From Bacteroidales bacterium (GTDB taxonomy: Bacteria > Bacteroidota > Bacteroidia > Bacteroidales > UBA932), in assembly GCA_017442315.1 (NCBI GenBank), contig JAFRZX010000172.1:1-61011 (forward strand): 61,011 nt of DNA, written 5' to 3'. A program made the translations under genes and the position numbers. Below, one piece after another: positions 33,936-42,209 of this stretch. The notes beneath the pieces are model-generated. The model ran no database searches. It was not told the origin of the DNA and was given only the letters and a program-made list of their open reading frames with translations. Positions within the stretch are counted from its first letter, which is position 1. Every line of letters starts with the position of its first letter.

Positions 33936-36900
33936 TTAGAAGGTTATTCTCACATTGAAACCGAAATTGCGGAGAGAAGGCATCATGAAGTGGTCGATAC
34001 CCTGATAGTAGTTTCCGGTTGTTGCAACAGCTTCCGGATCGAATGGAGCCTTATTGTAGATCATCCAAAGGTTTCTTCCTACTATAGACAGATTGATGTC
34101 ACATACGTCTCCAAGCATCTTGCGAGGGAAGGTATATCCGATGGATGCCTCCTGAAGACGCACGTTTGTAGCAGAGTAGGTGTACTCCTGTGGCAGAGGA
34201 TTGGATCCTCCGACAGAACTGTACCATCTGTTTGCGTCAATGCAGTCCCCTCCGTTGATGAATACTCCGCCGGCGTCACGCGCTGCAGCAGAAGCCTCTG
34301 ATACTCCATAATAGTCGAGAACGGCCTGTGTGCTTGAATATACCACTCCGCCGATACGTGCAGTTACGAGGAAACCGAGGTTGAAGTTGCCGAGGCGGAA
34401 ATCGTTGCGCCAAGAAAGATTGGCTTTAGGCAACACTGTACCCAATTTGACATATTTGTCAGCATCGGTGATTGTCTCTGTTGCAATAGATCCGTCTTCG
34501 TTCACGACGATCATTCCGTTCGAATCATACTTATAGTCCGCAAGTGAATAAAGGTCGCCGAGTGTACCACCTTCCCTGAGAAGGAAGTGAGCAAGGCCAA
34601 GACCGTTCATGTCAAGCAGATCCACACTGAAGTATTCACCCGTTGCCGCATTGAGAACATTTTCTGCAAGAGACACGATCTTGTTGTGGTTGTGGGAGAA
34701 TGTGAAGTTGGAATCCCATCTGAACTTGTTCCAGTCCTTTCCGAAACCAAGAGTAACCTCGCAACCCTGGTTCATCACGTCTCCTGACTGGATGTAGATT
34801 TCAGAAGAACCTGATCCGGTGGATATCTGAGGATTGAATGTCTGGTTGAGGGTATTGGTGTGATAGTATGTGGCATCGAGATTGAACCACTTGAGGAAAC
34901 GCATTGTAAGACCTACCTCGAATGAGTTGGTAAGCTCAGGCTTGAGGTCGTACATAGGGTACTGTGTCTGGGTGTTCCAGCTCAGTCCGCTTGCATTCCA
35001 CTGATACATCGGGTTGGCGATATAACGCTCGAATGCCGTACCCACAGATGCATAAGAACCTCTGATCTTGACATATTCAAGGTTCTCCGGCATGTTAGGG
35101 ATGATCTCAGACAGCACTACTGACAGACCCACTGAAGGATAGAAGAATGACTTCTTGTTCGAGTGTGGACCAGCAAGCTGTGAAGGCCAGTCGTTACGGG
35201 CTGTGAGAGTGAGGTAATATGTACCTTTGAAGCCGACTTCAGCCGATCCGAACACAGACTGGGTCTGCTCCCTCCATCCCTCCTGCATCCTTGTTGTCTT
35301 TGCGGAGTTGCTGAGATTCTGCACATTGAACACATTTGCGATACCAGGTTTCTCTTCAGTGATCACTCCGTCAGCAATAGGTCCCCTGTTCTTGAGGGCA
35401 TCATATGACATGTCTGAAATCGAAGCACCTATATTGGCCTGGAATGTCCAGTCGTCACCGAACCTCTTGTTGATGTTGACAAGGGCATCAGCATAGATCT
35501 GGCGGTCCTTCATGGTTGTGATGCCGTAAAGACCGTTTGTTGAAAGCTCAGTAAGCTGAGGGAAAGTCGAAGCATAGAACTTTTCTGTGAAGTTGGTCAC
35601 AGAGTTATCCATACGTACACGTCCTGAAACACTGAGCCAGTCGAGAATGTCATATGACAATGAAGCATTGAACATGAAGCGGTCCTTCTTGTTCTCACGA
35701 AGGTTGCGATAGTTGATCCAGTACGGGTTCTGCATTGTCATACCGGCATCACCGATTGGCCAGTACTGCGTAGAAAGCCTTCTGGTCACATCGTATCTCT
35801 CATACATCCTTACGGCTTCCCAATCGTTGCCTCTAGGGAAGATATATGCACCGACCAACGGGTTGTTATAGGTACCCTGGTTGATCATATTGCGGTCCTT
35901 CTGAAGGATATAGCTTGCTCCTACATCAAGGTGCATCTTGTCCTTCAGGAAAGATGTAGTATTTCTGAATGTGAAATTGTAGCGGTGATACCCGTTGTTA
36001 GGAACCACACCATATGAATCGAGAGCCGATCCTGAAAGATATGTCTGGTTCTTTTCTGTTCCTGTAGAAACGGAAACGCTTTCGGTGTGAGTTACACCTG
36101 TCTTGAAATAATCCTTTGCCGGATTGTAGTTCGGATTGTTGGCATCATTCATCAGGTTGCCCCAACTGCGGACAGTGGAACCGATGGATGAATTGAGGTC
36201 TCCTGTGCCATACCTGTTCTGGAAGCGAGGGAGAACAAACGGAGTCATGATCTCTACTCCTGCAGAAGCCGATACGGAAAGCTTACCCTCCTTACCCTTC
36301 TTCGTAGTCACGACAATCGCACCGTTGGCTGCGTCAGAACCGTAAAGGGCGGCAGCAGCAGCTCCTGTCAGGACTGATATGGACTCGATGTCTTCAGGGT
36401 TGATATCCGCTATAGGGTCAGTCGATCCCTGCGAGCCGAACTGAGTGCTTCCGTCACGTGCAGTGGTGTACATAGGCACACCATCGATCACATAAAGAGC
36501 ATTTGATGACTGCGAGATGGATTTCTGTCCACGCATCACCACTTTGGATGCACCACCGACTCCGGAAGAAGATGCATTGATCACCAGACCTGCAACCTTA
36601 CCGTTGAGGGAGTTGACGAAGTTGGCGTCCTTGTTCACCACAAGGTCGTCAGCATTCACCTGCTGTACATTATATGAAAGAGCTTTTTCTGAACGCTTGA
36701 TACCGAGGGCGGTAACAACGGTTCCTTCCATGAGGATGGTATCATCCTCCATAGTGACATTAAAGACCCTCTTCGACCCGATGGGAACTACAAGAGTCTT
36801 ATAGCCAAGGCATGTGAATTCTAAGCTTGCCCCCCCCTGTCCATCAGGAAGGTCAAATTCAAAGTTTCCGTCAATGTCAGTACTTGCACCGACAGTGGTT

Positions 36901-37304
36901 CCCTGAATCAGGACAGCTGCTCCGATGACAGGCCACCCGGTGGCATCAAGCACAGTTCCCGACACTTTACCGCCTTTGGCTGCATCTTCCTGCTTTCTGG
37001 ACACATACACATTGGTTCCAGTGATTTCCCAAGTGATGTCTGTATCCTTGAAGATACGGCTCAGAGCCTCGTCTATGGACAGGTTGTCCACGTTTACAGT
37101 CAATCTATGCGACAGGTCAACCTTGTCACATAGGAAAAGATACTTTGATTGCTGCTCCATAGCATCCAGCACACTCTCAAGAGTCGCATCCTGCATCTTG
37201 ACGGTAATTTTTTCCTGAGCAGCAGCGATATTCGACGCAGCCAGGAAAAACACCATTGAAAGAACAGCTAATCTACCGATTTTTGAAAATAGACTATTCT
37301 TCAT
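33936..37304 (-). CDS. SusC-like TonB-dependent transporter with STN domain
   Basis: A 1122-residue outer-membrane importer. Order: signal peptide (1 to about 29), STN signalling domain (about 33-100, 'VDNLSIDEALSRIFKDTDITWEI'), carboxypeptidase-like regulatory domain (about 115-195), plug (about 210-335, 'SKVVMRGQKSISQSSNALYVIDGVP', 'DIESISVLTGAAAAALYGS') and a 22-strand barrel ending in 'FGFNVRITF'. The STN domain shows that it also signals to the FecR anti-sigma encoded just upstream, and so to the distant ECF sigma factor. The coding strand has eight G in a row at about residues 156-158, inside the regulatory domain; the frame is intact. The substrate is inferred to be high-mannose N-glycan oligosaccharide. 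Confidence 0.96.
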   Translation of the reverse strand: MKNSLFSKIGRLAVLSMVFFLAASNIAAAQEKITVKMQDATLESVLDAMEQQSKYLFLCDKVDLSHRLTVNVDNLSIDEALSRIFKDTDITWEITGTNVYVSRKQEDAAKGGKVSGTVLDATGWPVIGAAVLIQGTTVGASTDIDGNFEFDLPDGQGGASLEFTCLGYKTLVVPIGSKRVFNVTMEDDTILMEGTVVTALGIKRSEKALSYNVQQVNADDLVVNKDANFVNSLNGKVAGLVINASSSGVGGASKVVMRGQKSISQSSNALYVIDGVPMYTTARDGSTQFGSQGSTDPIADINPEDIESISVLTGAAAAALYGSDAANGAIVVTTKKGKEGKLSVSASAGVEIMTPFVLPRFQNRYGTGDLNSSIGSTVRSWGNLMNDANNPNYNPAKDYFKTGVTHTESVSVSTGTEKNQTYLSGSALDSYGVVPNNGYHRYNFTFRNTTSFLKDKMHLDVGASYILQKDRNMINQGTYNNPLVGAYIFPRGNDWEAVRMYERYDVTRRLSTQYWPIGDAGMTMQNPYWINYRNLRENKKDRFMFNASLSYDILDWLSVSGRVRMDNSVTNFTEKFYASTFPQLTELSTNGLYGITTMKDRQIYADALVNINKRFGDDWTFQANIGASISDMSYDALKNRGPIADGVITEEKPGIANVFNVQNLSNSAKTTRMQEGWREQTQSVFGSAEVGFKGTYYLTLTARNDWPSQLAGPHSNKKSFFYPSVGLSVVLSEIIPNMPENLEYVKIRGSYASVGTAFERYIANPMYQWNASGLSWNTQTQYPMYDLKPELTNSFEVGLTMRFLKWFNLDATYYHTNTLNQTFNPQISTGSGSSEIYIQSGDVMNQGCEVTLGFGKDWNKFRWDSNFTFSHNHNKIVSLAENVLNAATGEYFSVDLLDMNGLGLAHFLLREGGTLGDLYSLADYKYDSNGMIVVNEDGSIATETITDADKYVKLGTVLPKANLSWRNDFRLGNFNLGFLVTARIGGVVYSSTQAVLDYYGVSEASAAARDAGGVFINGGDCIDANRWYSSVGGSNPLPQEYTYSATNVRLQEASIGYTFPRKMLGDVCDINLSIVGRNLWMIYNKAPFDPEAVATTGNYYQGIDHFMMPSLRNFGFNVRITF
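36830..36837 (-). repeat. Homopolymer run of eight G (coding strand) inside susC
   Basis: Eight C on the plus strand, read as G8 in susC, encode Gly-Gly in 'DGQGGASLEF'. Gain or loss of one base would truncate the transporter after about 160 residues. It is one of only two G/C runs of eight or more that I found in the window. Confidence 0.8.
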
Positions 37305-37368
37305 TTTAGTCAGTTATTAGTTCAGTTGTCTTAACAGCATATCATGTTTCCGGTTTCAATGACATGCA

Positions 37369-38319
37369 TTATTTTATATAAATGGTATTAGTTATATAGT
37401 CTCGTTCATATGTAAAGTCCGATGCCTTTGACAACACATCCAAAGCATGCATGACTCCGTCGGAAACCCTTACCTTGCCTCTGTTGTAGCTGAGCTGAGG
37501 AAGGTTTTCACATTCAATGACGATATCCACATCAAAAGCCAGTTCAAAACGATACATCAGTTCATCAAACGGTATATCGGCAATATCTATTATACCGTCA
37601 GTCCAACAGGAAACCGCCTTCGGGTCCTTCAGTCTGGATATAGACCATTCACCATCCTCCATCCTGAGAACCTCATTCGGCTTCAGGACATACTCAGTTT
37701 CCGGTTCACCCTTAGGCATCACAGTTACCGAGCCTTCCAGAAGAGATGTCGAGAATACGTTCCTGATCTCATCCGCCATTATGTCGAACCTGGTTCCTAG
37801 CACCGTCACCTTGCCGGCATATGTATCCACTATGAAAGGTCTTTCCTCATCCTTTGCCACATCCAGAAGGATTTCCCCTGAATGCAGACGGACTGTCCTG
37901 TGATTTCTGGCAAACACCACGGGAATCTCCACCTCCGTACCGCCATTTATCCACAAACGGGTTCCGTCAGTCAGTATAAGCTGGACATTCTTGCCGCAAG
38001 GGACAGAGAACGCTTCCATTTCAGATGAAAGAGATGACATCACATGACGCCCTCCCAGCATGAAAGCTACCATAAGCACAGCCGCAACAGACACGAGCCT
38101 CAATGCAAAAGAGGCTTTCCTATGCCAGCGTGGTCTGCTTACCTGCTGCGAAACGGAACCATTATCATGAATCGTCACCCCCTCAAAGACAATACGGACA
38201 TTTCTGTATTTATCTGCATGCGAACCATCCGTATCGCTGGCCAGCCACTTCTGCACGGCAGCCTCTTCCCTCGAAGAAGCTTCACATCTGAGATATTTTA
38301 GAAGTGTATAAGTGTCCAT
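37369..38319 (-). CDS. FecR-family anti-sigma factor
   Basis: A 316-residue inner-membrane regulator. The N-terminal cytoplasmic part (1 to about 70, 'DTYTLLKYLRCEASSREEAAVQKWL') should bind the ECF sigma. One membrane helix follows at about 72-92. The periplasmic FecR domain ('FSVPCGKNVQLILTDGTRLWINGGTEVEIP', 'RTVRLHSGEILLDVAKDEERPF', 'VTVLGTRFDIM') and a C-terminal DUF4974-like domain that contacts the SusC STN domain complete it. It is 64 bases before susC. Uniquely for this arrangement its sigma partner is not adjacent but 17 kb away at 20.1-20.7 kb. Confidence 0.93.
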   Translation of the reverse strand: MDTYTLLKYLRCEASSREEAAVQKWLASDTDGSHADKYRNVRIVFEGVTIHDNGSVSQQVSRPRWHRKASFALRLVSVAAVLMVAFMLGGRHVMSSLSSEMEAFSVPCGKNVQLILTDGTRLWINGGTEVEIPVVFARNHRTVRLHSGEILLDVAKDEERPFIVDTYAGKVTVLGTRFDIMADEIRNVFSTSLLEGSVTVMPKGEPETEYVLKPNEVLRMEDGEWSISRLKDPKAVSCWTDGIIDIADIPFDELMYRFELAFDVDIVIECENLPQLSYNRGKVRVSDGVMHALDVLSKASDFTYERDYITNTIYIK

Positions 38320-38435
38320 TTTTTACGATTCAGTTATATATAGACACTTCAAGCTTTCATCCGGACCCTAAAAATCATAAAATTGTAAATATTTTTTATC
38401 AACGTTCCTCTTTTCGCAAAAATTTAAAAGTAATT

Positions 38436-38467
38436 TTTGGAACTAAAGAAACTAAATGATATTTTTG
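38436..38467 (+). promoter_or_regulatory. Bacteroides-type promoter of the mannosidase/mannose operon
   Basis: TTTG at 38436-38439 and TATTTTTG at 38460-38467 are separated by exactly 20 bases, a full match to the Bacteroides primary-sigma pattern (TTTG, 19-21 bases, TAnnTTTG). Transcription should start near 38474, giving an untranslated leader of about 87 bases. The 241-base gap 38320-38560 separates this operon from the divergent fecR operon. Confidence 0.72.
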
Positions 38468-38560
38468 CGATGCAATATCTTCCGGTTTCAACTTGCACCG
38501 ACGACAATAATGTCCCGTTGGGGCTTTTGCATTATACATACCCATTGAAACCTTATTCCA

Positions 38561-41500
38561 ATGAGACAACGGACTATAACCATTCTTATAGCGATTACCG
38601 CCATCCTTGCCGGATGTTCCGGAACAGAGACAAGATTTACCGGATATGTAGATACCGGCATAGGCATCGGAGGGCATGGCCATGTATTCGTAGGAGCCAA
38701 CGTGCCTTTCGGCATGGTTCAGCTTGGCCCGACCAGTATTCCACAGGAGTGGGACTGGACTTCAGGCTACCATATAAGCGACTCCACTGTGATAGGATTC
38801 TCCCATACGCATCTCAATGGTACCGGCATAGGAGACCTGTTTGACATTACCGTCATGCCGGTAACTGGAGATGTTACATTTGCCAGAGGTACTGAAGATG
38901 ACCAGGACAGCGGCATGTGGTCATACGCAGACAGATCCAAAGAGATAAGCGTTCCAGGATACTACAGTGTGCCTTTGACCCGTTATGACATTGTCGCTGA
39001 AATGACGGCTACAGCACGTGTAGGCCTGCACAGATATACATTCCCGCATTCAGACGAGGCTGCTATTGTCTTTGACCTTGAAAACGGAGGATGCTGGGAC
39101 AAGGCCACCGATACCTTCATAGAGCCCTGCGGCAATCAAGCCGTAAGAGGATGGAGGCATTCAAGCGGATGGGCAAAAGACCAGAAGCTTTTCTTTTATG
39201 CTGAGTTTTCAAAGCCTTTTGAAGACCTGCATATCCACAGTATAGACTACAAGCCTCTCTATGCCAAGGCCACATTCAAGACTTCGGACAAGGAACAGAT
39301 AATGCTGAAGGTGGCTCTTTCTCCAGTAAGCATGGAAGGAGCCGAAGCCAATTTGAAGGCAGAACTGCCGGGATGGGATTTCGAGGCCGTTGCAGAGGCT
39401 GCAGACAAGGCATGGAACGATGAGCTGGGAAGAATCCGCGTAGAGACTGAAGACGAAGAGACACTCAGGATATTCTATACGGCACTCTATCATGCAATGA
39501 CCGCCCCGTCTCTTTTCTGCGATGTGGACGGATCTTACAGAGGTGCCGACGGTCAGAATCATTCCGACCCCGGTCATACCACGTACACGACATTCTCTCT
39601 ATGGGACACATACAGGGCTGCCATGCCGCTTTACAGCATTTTCCAGGGCGAGAGGTTCGAGGATTTCATACGCACCATGCTTGACATCCACAACAAGCAG
39701 GGCAAGCTGCCGGTATGGCATCTTATGGCATGCGAGACAGACTGCATGGTAGGCAATCCGGGAATTCCACCGGTTGCAGATGCCATAATGAAGGGATTCG
39801 ACGGATTTGACCATGCTGAGGCTTTCGAGGCGATGAAGGTTTCGGCAATGCGCCCTGACAGAGGACAGGACCACCGCATGAAGTATGGCTACATCCCATG
39901 CGACCTGTTCGGAGAATCTGTAGCCTATGATCTCGAATACGCACTTGCTGACGGAGCTTTGGCAATGGCAGCAGAAAAGCTTGCTGAAAAATCGGAAGGC
40001 AATGCAGAATACTATAAGGCTCAGGCCAGATATTTCAAGGAGCGCAGCAGATCATACAGACACCTGTTCGATCCTCAGCTGAGATTCTTGCGCGGAAAGG
40101 ACAGCAAGGGACAGTTCCGGAAAGAATACAGTCCATTCGCTTCCACCCATCGCGCCGATGATTACTGTGAAGGCAACGGCTGGCAATACACATGGCTTGC
40201 TCCGCATGACTTCAAGGGTCTGACAGAGTGCTTCGGAAGCAAGGAAGCTTTTCTGGAAAAGCTGGATTCGCTGTTCACCGTGCCTTCAGTAATAGAAGGT
40301 GCCGAGACTTCGCCTGACATATCCGGACTTATAGGTCAATATGCACATGGAAACGAACCGAGTCATCACATCCTGTATTTCTATGCAATGGCAGGACAGC
40401 CTTGGAAGACAGCTGACAGAGTAAGGGAAGTTCTGTCTACCTTATATAAAGCGGAACCGGATGGCCTGGCAGGTAATGAAGACGTGGGACAGATGTCCGC
40501 ATGGTACATACTGTCATCTCTCGGATTCTATCAGGTGGAACCTGCAGGAGGACGCTACTGGTTCGGTGCTCCGATATTTGACAAGGCTGAAATAGATGTC
40601 GGAGACGGCAAGACATTCACTGTCAGAACAATCGGAGGCAGCGACAGTAACAGATACATTCAGAAGATCACGCTCAACGGCAAAGCCTATACAAAGGGTT
40701 ATCTGGAATATAAGGACATTGCAGCCGGAGGGGAAATCGTCATTGAAATGGGAGCAGAACCGAAAATCTGGTACTGCGCCAACGAACCGGAAGAATATGA
40801 GGACCAGCGTCCGGCGCCCCAGGACAGACTTTTCACGTCTGAAGCTGTGGAAAGGAAAATCGAAGAAGTGACATCGATGCTTGAAAATCCTCGTCTTGCA
40901 TGGATGTTCGCAAACTGTTTCCCAAACACGCTGGACACAACGGTTCATCCTGTGGAATCTGCGGACGGACAGCCTGATACTTTTGTCTATACAGGAGACA
41001 TTCCTGCAATGTGGCTCAGGGATTCCGGGGCACAGGTGTGGCCCTACCTGATGTTCGCAAACGAAGACCCCGCCCTACGAGAGATGATTGCCGGGGTGAT
41101 CAACAGACAGTTCAAATGCATATGCATAGACCCTTATGCCAACGCATTCAATGTGGAACCGATAGGAGCTGCCAATCCTACCGACCTTCCAAAGGCTGAC
41201 CCGTATGTGTTTGAGCGAAAATGGGAAATCGACTCCCATTGCTATCCTATCAGGCTTGCATATGAATATTGGAAGACAACGTCGGACACTTCCGTATTCG
41301 GTGATGTCTGGATCGAGGCTATGGGCAAGATCATAGCTACCTTAAAAGAACAGCAGCGCAAGGACGGACATGGCAGCTACACCTTTCTGCGGATTACAGA
41401 CAGGCAGCTGGACACAAAATGCGTAGTCGGAGCTGGAAACCCTGTCAATCCGGTAGGCCTGATAGCATCTGCATTCCGCCCATCTGATGATGCAACGACC

Positions 41501-42136
41501 TTTGAATTCCTTGTTCCATCCAACTTCATGGCAGTAACTTCATTGCGCAAGGCTGCTGAAATACTTCAGGATGTCAATCAGAAGCATGACCTCGCCCAGG
41601 AGTGTCTGGCACTTGCATCCGAAGTGGAGAAGGCCCTGAAGAAACACGCAGTATACGACCATCCTGAGTTCGGACCTATATATGCCTTTGAAACAGACGG
41701 TTTCGGCAACCAGTATATCATGGATGACGCCAATGTGCCGTCACTCCTTGCCATGGCATATCTTGGCGACGTTCCCGCTGATGATCCTATATATATGAAT
41801 ACAAGGAAGTTTGTGTGGAGTGAAGCTAATCCGTATTTCCATAAAGGTCCTGCAGGAGAAGGCATAGGAGGACCTCACATCTGGTCTGAAGTCATCTGGC
41901 CGATGAGCATCATGATGAAAGCCTTCACTTCCGATGACGATGATGAAATACGCGAGTGCATCTGCCAGCTGATGACTACTGATGCCGGCACCGGCTTCAT
42001 GCACGAATCCTTCCACAAGGATAATTCAGAAGTGTTCACCCGCGAATGGTTTGCATGGCAGAACACCTTGTTCGGAGAACTGATCATCAAGATCATTGAT
42101 GACGGAAGATTACATGTACTTAACAGCATAATATAA
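38561..42136 (+). CDS. GH92-GH125 bifunctional alpha-mannosidase fusion
   Basis: A 1191-residue lipoprotein (MRQRTITILIAITAILAGC) combining two exo-mannosidases in one chain. Residues about 25-740 are GH92: 'VDTGIGIGGHGHVFVGANVPFG', 'IGFSHTHLNGTG', 'FYTALYHAMTAPSLFCD', 'FSLWDTYRAAM', 'GNEDVGQMSAWYILSSLGFYQV' near residue 638. After a short linker, residues about 760-1185 are GH125: 'NCFPNTLDTTV', 'GDIPAMWLRDSGAQVWPYL' near 813, 'IDPYANAFN', 'WEIDSHCYPIRLAYEYWK', 'PVNPVGLIASAFRPSDDA', 'GPHIWSEVIWPM'. GH92 removes alpha-1,2/1,3 and GH125 alpha-1,6 mannose, so one protein could strip the branched N-glycan core. GH92 and GH125 are usually separate genes. The frame is continuous across the junction. 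Confidence 0.93.
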   Translation: MRQRTITILIAITAILAGCSGTETRFTGYVDTGIGIGGHGHVFVGANVPFGMVQLGPTSIPQEWDWTSGYHISDSTVIGFSHTHLNGTGIGDLFDITVMPVTGDVTFARGTEDDQDSGMWSYADRSKEISVPGYYSVPLTRYDIVAEMTATARVGLHRYTFPHSDEAAIVFDLENGGCWDKATDTFIEPCGNQAVRGWRHSSGWAKDQKLFFYAEFSKPFEDLHIHSIDYKPLYAKATFKTSDKEQIMLKVALSPVSMEGAEANLKAELPGWDFEAVAEAADKAWNDELGRIRVETEDEETLRIFYTALYHAMTAPSLFCDVDGSYRGADGQNHSDPGHTTYTTFSLWDTYRAAMPLYSIFQGERFEDFIRTMLDIHNKQGKLPVWHLMACETDCMVGNPGIPPVADAIMKGFDGFDHAEAFEAMKVSAMRPDRGQDHRMKYGYIPCDLFGESVAYDLEYALADGALAMAAEKLAEKSEGNAEYYKAQARYFKERSRSYRHLFDPQLRFLRGKDSKGQFRKEYSPFASTHRADDYCEGNGWQYTWLAPHDFKGLTECFGSKEAFLEKLDSLFTVPSVIEGAETSPDISGLIGQYAHGNEPSHHILYFYAMAGQPWKTADRVREVLSTLYKAEPDGLAGNEDVGQMSAWYILSSLGFYQVEPAGGRYWFGAPIFDKAEIDVGDGKTFTVRTIGGSDSNRYIQKITLNGKAYTKGYLEYKDIAAGGEIVIEMGAEPKIWYCANEPEEYEDQRPAPQDRLFTSEAVERKIEEVTSMLENPRLAWMFANCFPNTLDTTVHPVESADGQPDTFVYTGDIPAMWLRDSGAQVWPYLMFANEDPALREMIAGVINRQFKCICIDPYANAFNVEPIGAANPTDLPKADPYVFERKWEIDSHCYPIRLAYEYWKTTSDTSVFGDVWIEAMGKIIATLKEQQRKDGHGSYTFLRITDRQLDTKCVVGAGNPVNPVGLIASAFRPSDDATTFEFLVPSNFMAVTSLRKAAEILQDVNQKHDLAQECLALASEVEKALKKHAVYDHPEFGPIYAFETDGFGNQYIMDDANVPSLLAMAYLGDVPADDPIYMNTRKFVWSEANPYFHKGPAGEGIGGPHIWSEVIWPMSIMMKAFTSDDDDEIRECICQLMTTDAGTGFMHESFHKDNSEVFTREWFAWQNTLFGELIIKIIDDGRLHVLNSII

Positions 42137-42209
42137 AAACACCTTGAATCACGTCCGAAATGAAGAGTTTTTCATTATAGCGGACGCAGCAAGTGGAAAA
42201 ATAAGCACC

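Noticed and set aside
36830-36837. Frameshift in susC at the G8 run
   Set aside because: The reading frame is continuous through the run and encodes normal regulatory-domain sequence on both sides, so the gene is intact here.
37305-37368. ECF sigma target promoter before susC (a GGAAAC element)
   Set aside because: A GGAAAC string is present on the minus strand, but the matching -10 element is unclear and the consensus of this sigma factor is unknown; too weak to list.
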